Shown here piece by piece: positions 37,901-50,400 of a stretch of 64,000 bases of DNA; positions within the stretch are counted from its first letter, which is position 1, and each line of letters starts with the position of its first letter. The notes below the pieces were generated by a model. That model did not search any database and was not told the origin of the DNA. It saw nothing but the letters and a program-made list of their open reading frames with translations. The DNA lies in the NCBI RefSeq assembly GCF_049243985.1, contig NC_135374.1:66145434-66209433 (forward strand). The letters run 5' to 3'. The DNA comes from Paroedura picta. Lineage: Eukaryota > Chordata > Lepidosauria > Squamata > Gekkonidae. The position numbers and the translations under genes are program-made.

Positions 37901-40900
37901 GTTCAGGACCACCTTCATCTCCACATAAAGGAAAAGTACAGAAGGACAACCTACACATTCTGGTCTTACCCAATTTCAAACACCAGTTTATTTCCCTTTT
38001 TAATTAACTAGCAGTATCAATGATTTTCATAGTTCTGATACATACCCAGTTATAAGTAGTCCGTCTAAATATAACTTGTTGAAGGAAACAAACCAATAAA
38101 TATACTGAGGCTTAAGCCAATTCTTCAAAAACTCTAGTCCGTTTTAAGAGACTGAAGAAGCTAAAGAATTATGAAGCTTAAAATGACATTTAAAAAAATT
38201 CCTCAGAGGACGCTGTAGCCATCCTTTCATTTTTTTCCCGAAACTAAAAAGAAGAAAGTTTAGGGTTTTGTTGTTGGGTTTTCGTTTTGAGACAGAAAGC
38301 TGAAAGCAGTGTCTCTTGACTTTTGGCAATCAAATGCTCTCCCAAAGTGATTGCACATTCCAAAATCCAGCAAATTGGCAGCCAAACATACCAACATCAC
38401 TAGGTTGGCTTAGCGATGCCTGACAAAAATAAAATTCAAATTTTTACTCACTGACCACAATGGTAAATAATTGCACCCAGAACTGCCTCTAGTAAGGTCC
38501 AGCCGCTTACACACACACACTCATTACATACACACTAAATATTTTTCCAACATATGTTCACTGTAAGTATTTGATGTCATCAAAAACGCAAGATTATGTT
38601 ACTGCTGGATGGATCGCTTATGGAAGACGGGGTCAATTGCAACCAGTTTTTCTGCAGATGACATGAAGGAGGTATCTCCTTTGGCTATGCTGGAGAATCA
38701 CATGACCTGCATGGATATAAGCAATGTGTGAGGAACATTGCAGCTTATCAGGAAAATGATTGGGTGAGGCTGAGTGAAAGAGCTGACTGGATCCCATCCC
38801 AAGTATTTCCCAGTAACAGTTACCAATGAATTAGGATTCAATAATTACTGGCAAAAGTAAAACAAAACCTTTAGGCACTTTAAGGACTTTTAAAATATGT
38901 GCCATGAATATTGAGGTATAATATCATATAGCTGGATAAGTGACTACTGAAGTTCTGACAGAAGCATGCCTTAATTACAGTTGAGAACATTTTTACTTAA
39001 ATGAATAAACAGAAACACTGCCCATAGGTTAAGGGGGTATTCTAAGATTCCTGACACACATTAAATTTAGTCTTCCAAGGTTCTCTTCCAGAAAAAAAGA
39101 TTAACCATAATACTCCCCAACTGATCATCTTAGTAATTCTCTATGACAAGAAAAGTTACAGCCTTGTGAAAGTAACAACCTTAGTCTTCTTAAAACACAT
39201 CTTTTCACAATCATTTCATGTGTAATCACTCCCTACCAGGCTGAATTTAAAAGTTCCATGTTTCTGTATGCAAGATAGTCTTTGTAACACATTTAACAGT
39301 AATTACTGGTCCAAGTGAATATAAATTATGTTGCAGCTCTAATACAAAAGCCAGCTAATATTTTGAGTTAAACTAAACATAGCCAATAGATGGGGAATGT
39401 TTCACTCAAACTCTGTCAATCAATCCAATTAAATGCTATTATAAACATAACAAATTGCTAGAGAAAAACTGGAAGGGTAAAATAATTGCTACACAGAATA
39501 TTTAAAAATGGTTTAAGACTATCTCTTTACACTAAATGCAAAAGAACGCATTTGTGATTCTCTCACTTGTTCAATTTAACTATAAATCATCAGTTTGATA
39601 AGCAGTGTTTTTGTATCATCTCAGTTGTAAAAAATACCACCAAGCTTGTGCTCATTAAATATATATGTATATATAAAACATACAAAAGTACAAGATAGTC
39701 ACATTAAGAAACTATTACAGTTTTCCTTTTTTATTCTTGTCAACGATCAAATTTCTGTCCACCAAATCTCAATGCGACTGTAGCTCCAGAATTCGGTATA
39801 GTGCACAGAATTCAAATACCTGTGCAGTCTGTTTTTTAAAAAAAGCACACACACACCACAGGACAAAAATGGTCTTCTTAAATCAAATTCTATTTGTGAA
39901 TTCAGCAAAATAATTTCTATAAAATAAAACAGCAAATATTTAAATAGTATAGGGTGGGCTGTATCTGTTTTGCAGGGGTATTTGGTTTTGACAGGTTCCA
40001 AAATAATTACACACATTCAAGTTACCAATTTTAATTTAAATACAGTATTTACTGATGCGTTCCTTGAAGTCTTTAAACAAATGTTTACTCTGGAATAGAG
40101 AGATACCTCAGATTTGTATTCGACTAACCAGTAGTTTTTCTTTTAATAATCAAACCCTGCATCTAAGGTTATTTTATACTGGATAAAGAGCTAAGACAAT
40201 TCTTGCTTTCAAGTAGAATTGTGAACGAGCAGAAAACCAGCAAGTTAACTTGGTGCAGTGGCACTCACAAGTATTGTGTGATTTTGTTGACTTCCGCTTC
40301 ACTGCAATGCAGTAGAAAGGAAAGTGTTAGAAGTTTATCAAATAAGCTCTACCAAAGAAACAAAACAAGCACACCAAATACAGTCTATTATGCTCCAGGC
40401 ATCCTGGCATAGCAAAAATTTGCATATTTGTTTTAAATCTTTTAATTTCCTATTACTGAAAACTAAGTGTTCTTTTATCCCACCCAGAGACAGAATTGTC
40501 GAAAACATTAGATGTGAGGAACATATGTGCAACTGAAAACCACCTGTTTGTCACATTGCCCAACCCCCCTCCCGTTTAATAATCCAGATGTCAGAAGAAA
40601 AGGCTCTGAAGAATAGTTGTCACCTTTAGACAACTGTAATTTTTCTTCCCTCATTGGCTACACTAACTTGGTGTGAAGCCATGCTAAATGTTACAGCTTA
40701 ACTATAGCTTCAAAGTGATTAACCTAATACCAGAATGAAAAAGGCAATGAAAAAAGACCTAGAAACAATGTTACATCACCAATTTTCCACATCAACCAAA
40801 TAATTAAAAGGTTACCATTCATTACGTTGCTCATAGTAAAATTGACTCCAGTGGCAAAGAATTACATGAAACTATTTTTGTGGTTGACATGGAGAGGCTT

Positions 40901-41322
40901 GCTATTTTTTTCTCTTTTTTTGGAAAGGAGTTGATCCATCTGCCCTAAGGCAGGCAACACTGGTTGTAGAGCGTAGCGGATATATCAAGAAATTAATTGT
41001 TGTAGATCTGTGAGTCTCATCAAGACAAAAAATGTTTCTTGCTTAAGAATTAACAGTCAAACATTAATATACTATATACACCTTTGCCATTTACACATTA
41101 GCATCAGGCCATTTATTACAAAACACTATACACTTTCCACTGCAGGCAGGTTATATATTGACAGCAATTTTCTGCAGATAAGACAGTGAATAGACTCTTC
41201 ACTCCATATTGATTAGGAATAGTTTTTTTTCTTCTAAATATTAGCCAGAAACAGAGAAAAGTTGGACTGTAAGGCCTGGGTGCACAGTCTTGATGGAACA
41301 AGTTAATATATGTGCATTTCCA
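34906..41322 (-). other. USP9X: Probable USP9X 3' UTR (left end uncertain)
   Basis: The 6.4 kb after the USP9X stop codon hold almost no interspersed repeats, in sharp contrast to the flanks, and have the AT-rich make-up of a long 3' UTR. Minus-strand AATAAA signals occur at 41110-41115, 37023-37028, 36699-36704 and 34910-34915, the last being the far limit I propose. Mammalian USP9X also has a several-kilobase 3' UTR. Which signal is used cannot be told from the sequence. Confidence 0.5.
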
Positions 41323-41457
41323 TTATTCTTTTGTCTGAGGCGGTGAAACCTCTTCACTGCCTTCAAAATTTTCTTGTGCTCGTTGGCCAGTTCGCTGAGG
41401 GTTGTTCATATGATGTGCTGCTGGCCCTGTATATGGTTGTCCATGCACATGGTTATT
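41323..41457 (-). CDS. USP9X: USP9X last coding exon
   Basis: Encodes [20 protein letters not shown]... to [11 protein letters not shown] with TAA at 41323-41325. As I remember it, the mammalian protein ends TKDQ, so this C-terminus is one residue shorter and differs at the last position. Acceptor TTCCCCCAG. Confidence 0.97.
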   Translation of the reverse strand, partial: NNHVHGQPYTGPAAHHMNNPQRTGQRAQENFEGSEEVSPPQTKE

Positions 41458-44400
41458 CTGGGGGAAAAGAAGAAAAAATAGTAACTGCTTTTGTCTTTAT
41501 AAATAGCAACTTAACAGGTTAGCAACAATCTGTACTTTAAAGTGGCTTCTTCTGAACACACGTACCCTTATCTTTTACACATTTAGAATAAATCTGCACT
41601 GAAAGTGAGAGCTAAAGTTATTGCACACAAACTGAATTCAAACTTCATGCAAAAGTTGAACCAAGGAGGCGTGGAAAATGCTGCCCAACTCACATGAATG
41701 ACTTTCATTAAAGTCAGCCTTTGAAAAGGAGAGTGAGGAGAAAGTATTTTTAATTGGCACAAGAAAGCAGAAACAGAGAATTACCTTTCTTCCAAGGGGA
41801 CATACAGTACACTTAAGATGAACTGACCCAAAAGACTTTAGGTACTTTGCATTCAACACACACTATTTTTAAATACATCTACTAAGCTGATCAGTGTGAA
41901 ATATTTATGAATCTTGGTGTAATATGAAATTAGATCAATTACAAAACTCTACCTGTAATTAAAAGATAGCTACTGTGCCTGTTCTAGGTGAAAAAGCCAG
42001 CTCGTGAGAAAGTGAAGACACCACAGGCTAACAGATAAGGGAGCTGGTGGATACAATGTGGTTTAACTTGTGGGTGATCTATATCACTTACCAACTGATC
42101 TGTTGAGAACATCAGTAAAGAAAGCAAGATGAAGGAAAATGAGCATGAGAGGAAATTAACAGACCCGGGGTATATACAATGATTTCGGGAAGATAAGGGA
42201 ACAAACAGTGCAGTTGTCTACAACTCACAAATGTGAGCAATGTCAGGGGTTATTTCAATGTTCGGAACTAGCATTACATTTTTCAGGACATTTGGCTTTT
42301 AAAAGAAGTTTAATCTTCTGTATGCACACTTGAATTTGGCACACAGTGTTCATGGAGAACATATTTCATACTTCATTTCTGCTTTGAGAAAGTGTTAAAA
42401 GTGAGCATCCAACATATCTTTGATTCCAATTATGTTGCCATGGAACTTCTTACTCAAATACTACTATATACTAACTATACAACAGAGCAAAGATCAAACT
42501 TTCAATTATTTCTTGCAAACTTGTGAGATTCTGGGCATTTTGTAATCATTGGTTTTCTGTATAGAGTGATTTCCAGAGAAGTAAGAGACAGAAGCATCAT
42601 ATGTAAGATATACATTTGTTCTGCATGTGTGTATAAGCAGACTGATATTTTTGAGCTGACCCTGTTTATAATGGTAGAAAAGTTGTGTAGATAGCCAATT
42701 TCCACAAAATGATTTTATATGTGGACACACCAGATGTTTTAAAAAACGGAACAGGCACTCTGCAAGACATCCTGTTTCCCTGATCCCAGCCTGACAAACC
42801 TTCCTTTTAATGGATAGGACAGCGTAGATTGGCCTCCAGAGGCATCCTCATAGCCCCATAGGAAAATTGTACTAATGTTGAAATTAAAATATATATATTA
42901 CAATACTATTTTTGCGTTCTATGAAATTATTTTTGTGTTCTATGAAACATTCCATGAAACTTTGTTACTCCATATAGACCAAATTTTAATCAAGAACCCC
43001 CCCAGTCAATGGTGTCCCGCTTTACCAATGTCAAAATTTGGTCACCTTACCCTATGCACTTGTGAAGCTTTTACATTTATACCTAAGGAAGTAACATCAT
43101 CAACATATCTCTGCTTAAGCTGAAGCTAATATAGACACCTAAATGAGAAGTGGTGTTCTCTAAAGTAAATCACTGCTCACCTGTTGATACTGGGAGCCAG
43201 GTGAATGAGGATACAGTGGGGCATCTTCTGGTGGGGACGACTCATGCTCATCAGGGGCATCTGGATCATCTGGTTCCTATAAATGAATACCACTTTGATT
43301 AAAATTACTGTCATTTCCCAGGCTAGATCCTTTCTTATTCCTATGTGACACAAGTTTCTGAATATTCCAGACTTAGTTTATGAAGGCAAAATACTTGTTC
43401 ACATCATATTAAGAATTACAAGCTGGGGATCTGCAAGTACTCACAGGGGACCTCTGCCTCCTGTATTTACCACAAGTGACTGTTAGAGGGAGCAAAGGAA
43501 GTGGTAAGGAGAATAGTGAAGGCAGCTCCAACCTCAGCAGTACAGGGTGTATAAATATTCCCCATGATGCATGATCTGTGCATGCATCAAAGTGCATGCA
43601 TCTCCCAAATCTGCTTTTAACTACTACCACCACTTCCCCTCCCCATAAATCCAGGATACTATAAAACTTCCAGGGCTCTTTCCCCTTCACACTTAAGAGT
43701 ATGAAAGATGGAGGGATACCGTTAATTTTAATCAGAGGTCATATCACCCAATAAATGTTTACCACATTAAAAAATATATAAAAAGTAATTAACCCCCACT
43801 CAATTAGGAACCCCTTCAAGGGCCATCAAGGTTTTCATGAAACCCTGTTTGAGAAAGCCTGCTCCAGGACACTAAAGATTAATAATAAAAATAGTGATAA
43901 TAATTCATTTCTAACCCACCCTTCCCCAACAACTCAGAGTGGGTAACAACAATGCCGCATACAATTTGCTAACATAATTTAAAATCTTAAAATGAATTAA
44001 TACATATTTTTATAACAGTACAAAAGTAATAAAAAGCACTGCTGTTTGCCTGGTGCCTTATATTTGTTGAGAGGAAGAGGGCGATACTTATCAGATGACA
44101 ATTTATTTGATGGGTTCAGATAGGGAGGTCAGCATGCATTTATCAAAGTGAATTCTCCTTTTTTTGTTTTGATACCCAGCTACGCCCAGAATTCCAAGGT
44201 TCATGGAGATACCACATTGTGTGTGCGTGTGTGTGTGTGTACTTTAATTTACAAATGATGAACATTACTATTAGAAAGAAAGGTATGGGCCTACAAGGAA
44301 CTACAGGGAGGAGCAAAAGTGATTTAGATATTCTTCCCCAAGCCAGATCTTTTCTCCCTTTTATTTGGGTATTTTTTTTGATCCACTCAATTTTGATCAA

Positions 44401-47400
44401 CATTCTAAAGAATGTCATGGTTGATATTTTTTCTTTCACTGCAAATACATATTGATTAAGTAAAACGTGCCCTGATGGTCTCCAGAGTGAATTTCACACG
44501 GCAGCCACTTTGGTCTGCAGTAAAACAGATTTGGAGTCCAGCAGCACCTTATTGTTGTTACTATTAATTATATTTTATCCCGCTACTCCCGCGAAGGCTT
44601 GTGGCAGCTAACAATCAGTATAAAAACCACAATAAAACCCCATAAAACAATTTAAAACGGTCCGAACCCAACCAGTCAATCTTAAAAACCTTCCAAAACT
44701 AGCGGCAAGCAACCCAGTTCTAAGCACTAATAAACCTCGGGGTGTACAAAGGGGCCAATATTAGAGACCAACAAGAGTCTCAAGGGCTAAGTGAGAATCT
44801 CAAGGGGGGAGTAAATGGAATAATGGAGGAACGGATAGTCAGAGGCTGGAATGACACTTCCATATGCAAAGACTGAGTATGTCGGAATGCCACTTGCTTG
44901 CCGTTCATAGTGGGGGCAGCTGCAATATTTGTAGGTTTCTCAAAACAGTTACGGCAGAAAACGGAATGCTGACTAGATGGGTGCCACAGTCATAGTTTTC
45001 CAGGGTTACCCAAAAACATTGGGGCAGCCCTGGATGGGTCTCCATAACAAGTAGATTTGGACTTGTTTTATTTATTATATATTTATACTTGTAGGTCACC
45101 AAGTATAGCCAGAAACCGCTGCTTCAGAGCACATTCAATAACTCCAAGGAGTGTACGGAAGGATCCTAAACCAATCACACGTCCCACTCACCCTCTGTTG
45201 CTCCTGCACCCCCTATGCACTCAGGAGAAGTGCAGCTGTCATATATTGTTAAGTTCAAACATCCTTGTCTAACTACACTCCCAGTGCAGCAGGAAACAAA
45301 AAGCCCTTTGTACCCACAATGGACATTCCAAATCCCTGGTCCACAGCATATGCAGTAATGTATAAGGAGGTAAGTATCCTAAAGTACTCCAGCTGAGAAA
45401 AGGATGAATCCATACTCTTCAGAAAAGAAACTAGGTTTGCCAATTAACAGTACGGTTTGGAACCCATTGAAAAAATAAAATAATGCAATACCAACAGTGC
45501 AATCCCAAGCAGAAACAACTCCTCTGAATCCACTAAAGCTAATAGATTTAAATGCACGTAACTCCACCTAGAAATGAACTGCAATTTCCCCCTTTTTAAT
45601 TCATTTAAAACTCCACACCTTAGTTATAATAAAATAAAGAAATCAGAGAGCTTGCAAATTAAAAAGCAACATGAAATGTGAATTAGCTCTTACCTCTTCT
45701 GGACACAGTTCACAAGCCTTTGCAAGGGTCATTCTTGCACTGTGTGATCTTTCCAGAAAATAACCATTTGATGTTTCATTACTCTGGACTGGTGGGGACC
45801 AGTTATTATATGTATACTGTGGATTACCAGTGTATGGCCTACGCTCAAGCTCATCCCCAAGCCATTCTACTGCCCAGGTCCATTTCCTCTTCAGATCTCC
45901 ATTGCTCTACAGAGAAAAAATCAATTATTCACTATTGATACTTTGTCAAATAACTTAATTAAGCAGCTTTTTATAAGAATGTTTGGTTTGTTATTGGGAG
46001 CACGCCCTTCTATTCAATTAAAAAATGACTTCTTGCAATCAAAATGGGTGGAAAAAGATTTGACCTTTTGCTATCTACCAGGTGGGGGAGTGAAATATTT
46101 GATCTTTTATTTGGTGTAAAACACAGGAAACAGTGGGTTTAGGTAAAAGTGATTTTGCAGGTCTGCTGTAACTAAGTTTCAAATAAACCCTTTCTTCTTT
46201 TCATAGCAGGATACGTTGTGCTTTTTTAAAGTTTGAGAAACAATTCTCAGTTAAATCAGAAGAGAACACAAAATACTGAAATGAATTACCTGTAAAATCT
46301 GGTATGCTACAGGACAGTTGCTGAAGAGTGCTACCATACACTTTATACACTGGTAAGCCCTTTTTTGATAATGGTTCTTAGAGCGTTGAATGGTATCAAA
46401 AAGTCCATCCCGGTCATCTGGAATTCCTTTAAGTGCATTGTGAATCCTGGGGGGTGGTGGTGCACAAAATCACAACATACGAACAATCAGAATATTACAT
46501 ACAAAGGTGACAAATATGTACATCAGTATGATCATACTTTCACGTTCAGTTATACTTCAACAAAGATTCTTTATCTGCAATGTAACCTTTAATATCAATA
46601 GAATTTAGAAGCACAGTGCTTCTAAACCTGTCTAAGTGGCTTGGATGAACATTTACTATCTCTTCCTTATTTACTCTATAGCAGTGGTCCCCAACCTTTT
46701 TATCACCAGGGACCACTCAATGCTTGACAATTTTACTGAGGCCCACTGCCCTAACGCTCTCTGACTCTGGTCACTATGGTAATGTTTAAACATCAAACCC
46801 TTCAAAATAAGATACAGACACGCCACAACAATGAACATAAGGAACATTTTATTTTCATGGAAATTTTAACTCATGACAATGACAAATCAATGGGAACCCT
46901 GAGCTTATTTCTCTGCAACAAAATAGTCCCATGTGCGCCTGCCGGAACGTGGATGAAGTAAAGGGCCGGGGGGGGGGGAGGAAGGCGTCCTTCGCGGCCC
47001 ACCTCCAATTAGTCGACGGACCACATGTGGTCCGCAGCCCACAGGTTGGGGATCGCTACTCTATAGGACAAAGTTTTGATTCTAGTGGTTTGTGTGCATG
47101 CACACTTTATCAGATACTTTTGATATCAAGTGTGCATGCACACAACAGATTACACCCAGAAATAAACTATGTTGGTCTTAAAAACATCACTGGAATCAAA
47201 TTTTGTTCTGTTGCTTGGAACCAACACAGTTACCCACCTGAATTTATCTACTATGTTATATAAGGTGTTAAAGTGGCACAAAGTCAAAGTGGTAAAAGGT
47301 TGATTTCCTAAAAAACACCAGATTGGATACCACAATAATTCTCCACCAATAGGAGGTGTTTCCACCAAGCAAAATTTCTTCTCCTTCTCCTCCTCCTCCT

Positions 47401-50400
47401 CCTCCTCCTCCTCCTCCTCCTCATCTCTCTCCAGTTCTGCTACAGCTCAAAATGCTACTCTGGGTGGAGAGAGGATGTCCCAGAATAGTATGAGGCGAGA
47501 ACTCGTAAGAGTTGCCCACCTTCATTAGCTGAACATTTTCACAGGATCCATCCCACTATGTTAAACATGAGTAGGCATTACTGATTATTAATTGAGGCAG
47601 CTCCTGATAAATACTTCCTAGAACAGCACAAATACACATAAAAGTTTCTTTCAGATGTGAATCTGAAATGGACAGGTGAGCCAGTGTGGTATAGTGATTT
47701 GATGACAATCTAGGAGATCCATGTTCGAACCCCCACTTTGCAATGCAATTTCTGACTAGTCACTCACTCTTGGCCTAACCTACCTCACAGGTGTTTTGTG
47801 AGGATAAAGTAAGGGAGAATTAGGTAAGCCACTATGGATCCCTATTAGGGAAAAAATGAAGTATAAATGAAGCAAAACAAGACTATTTGCTCCAGCTCCA
47901 AGTCTGGACTCACTGAAACAAGTTTAAGTGTTCAATTACAGAGACGGAATAGACATTCATTGTGTTATGAAAACTTAGAGAACATATACAAGACAATTAT
48001 AATTTAGGTTAAGGGTCAGTTCAGACTGAGTTGTTCACCTAGGAACAGTTCAAATAATCTAGAATCAGTTCAGGCTTATTTTTCTGCAGCATTTTTTTAT
48101 TTCACCCCAAACCCAGTAATTTGTCCACAGAAGTTTTAATAGTCAATGTGCTGAAGTCAAAATAAAGTGAAAATATTAAAAGCCTACATACATAAAGCAA
48201 TGAAGTTTAGTTTTTCATATTACATATGCCCAAATCTTTTACTACCTTTTTCCTGATAAACATTTTTGTATCTGCTTCATCCAGTATATTTAACCATTCA
48301 GTAAACTCCTCCTAAGAGTGTTTAGGTTTGTATACTTCCCATACTATCACTATAGCAAAACTGATAGAAGCATGAGTGCATTACAGATTTAACCCCCCCC
48401 CCCCCAATCTAAGAAGGCTCAAAGAAAATCTAGGAATCATCTTCCACTTCAAAAAGGAGTACGAAAACATCTGCCTTGTCACTATTATTGCAGAACAGCT
48501 TTACAGCATAATTCAGCTGCTTGACTGAGAAAGTTCTTGGTTGCTATCATAAACAAAAAAGAATATTGAGATTCATCTCTTAAATTATGTTACAACTAGA
48601 ACTAAAGCCCATTTTTTTTGGTAAATAAAATGGGCGCAAGCGACCACTGGCCGGGGAAGACTCGGCGCATGTGTGGTCCACAGTGTTGGAGTCGCGGCAG
48701 CCGGGCCGGTCGCGCGGTCTGGCGGCGGCATCGCGAGGCGGGGGAAAACGGTCTGATTCTCGAGGGGGCGAGTGCGGTGTTGTGTGAGTATGTGTGGATG
48801 GGTGGCGGGGCAAAGGGTGGTGTGGGGGGTAGGGTTTTGTGGGGAAGCACGGCGGAGTGGGGGGTGGTTGTGTTGTGGTGTGTTGGGGTGGGTCGTGACG
48901 GAGGAGGGCTGGATGTTGGGGAGTGTTGGACATGGCGCAGGGTTGGTGGGTGCGGGGGAGGAGGGGTGAAGGGGGAGATGTTGGGTGGGTAGTTAGGGAA
49001 GGGGGGGTTGAACCGGCAGGCGGCGGTTGGTGGCGGGCGGTGGCTGACCTGATTCTGGCGGGGGCGGCAGGTTCCTGAAGGTCGGCGGGAGGTAGGTGGC
49101 AGGCAGAAGGCGTCGTAGGAGCCGTGTGGTTTGTTGCCGGCTCCTCGTCGAAGTGTGTTGGGTGTGCGGCTAGAAAGGAGCAGGGCCGCCACGTCTTTGA
49201 CGCGGCATCCCTGCTCCTTTCCCAGCAAGTTGGGAGGGTGCACGGCTGAAAAGTAGCAGGGCCGCTGCGTCGAAGATGCGGCGTCCCTGCTCCTTTCCCC
49301 GCATCGACGTGCAGTCTATGGTGGCCAAGGAGGCAATGGGGAGGCGCCCAGGATTGACACTCAGAGGGCCGAATCAGGAGCTGCTTTGCGGCTCCTGATT
49401 CACCCCTCTGAGTTTTTATCCCAGACAGAGCCCGCCCTAACTCCTCCCAACTTGCCCTTACTCCTTTATTTAATCCGCTCCGCAGGAGTGGATCCTATAT
49501 ATACATTTCACTGGAAACAAGTCCTGAAGGCATTTACTCTTGACTAGACAAACACAAGACTGGGCTGTCAATCTTTTAAAGTTCTGTTTATAACATCCTG
49601 ATTCTGCCATGCTACATATGCTTGTGTGAAGCCTCGTGTTCAAGCAGGGCTTGCTTCCAATTGCCTAGGATTATGGCCTAGTTCTGTTAACAAGGCAGAA
49701 TTTTTAAATACTGAAATATGATTTGGAATAATTATAAGATACTATCAAACTGCCATTATCTCAGTTATCTGTCCTATTTTAGTCCACACCCCTCAAGTTT
49801 CTTTTCACCGTCAGTTGTAAAGACTTCATCTCCTTTAATCGCTTTATTACTGAATTTCTTTCACTGATCATTATTGTTCTAATCAGTTATTTAAAAGCTG
49901 CAGCAAATTAACTGGAATAGGATAAGAGGGCATGGCAATTTTTACCACCTTTCCCCAGCAAACTCCTCAACTGCTGCTGCTGAGGGATGAAGGATTTCCC
50001 AGAGCAACATGTCGTGTGGCACAAGTGCTTTCAGCTCTTGCACAAGTCAAACAAGTTATGTGAATGATCAAATGTTCATACTAAGGTGTGCGTAGAGATT
50101 ACAGAATGAGTATGATTACTCTTTGTCTATGTTTCCATAGCTATTTTTTGATGTGGAACATCTTCTGGTGCGCCATCTCAAATGGATATGATTATGGATG
50201 TGACGTCCGTAGTCTCACCCAAGGGAGCACACCAGAAGAAGCCAAGGCAGCTGAGAAGGCTGAGGCAGCAACCCACTGTGCCACTGTTGGAGGACAAGTT
50301 AACAGCCTTGCTGCTTCCCGGGAACCAGCCAGTAGCCACAACACAACCCCAGGCCAAGGCAGTAGTCAACCTGCCCCTGGGGGCCCCGCCAGCACCTGCA

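Noticed and set aside
48602-49243. 213-codon minus open frame in the GC-rich USP9X insertion
   Set aside because: The Pro/Thr/His-rich make-up mirrors the G/T-skewed DNA. There is no conserved motif, splice context or start context that would support a gene.
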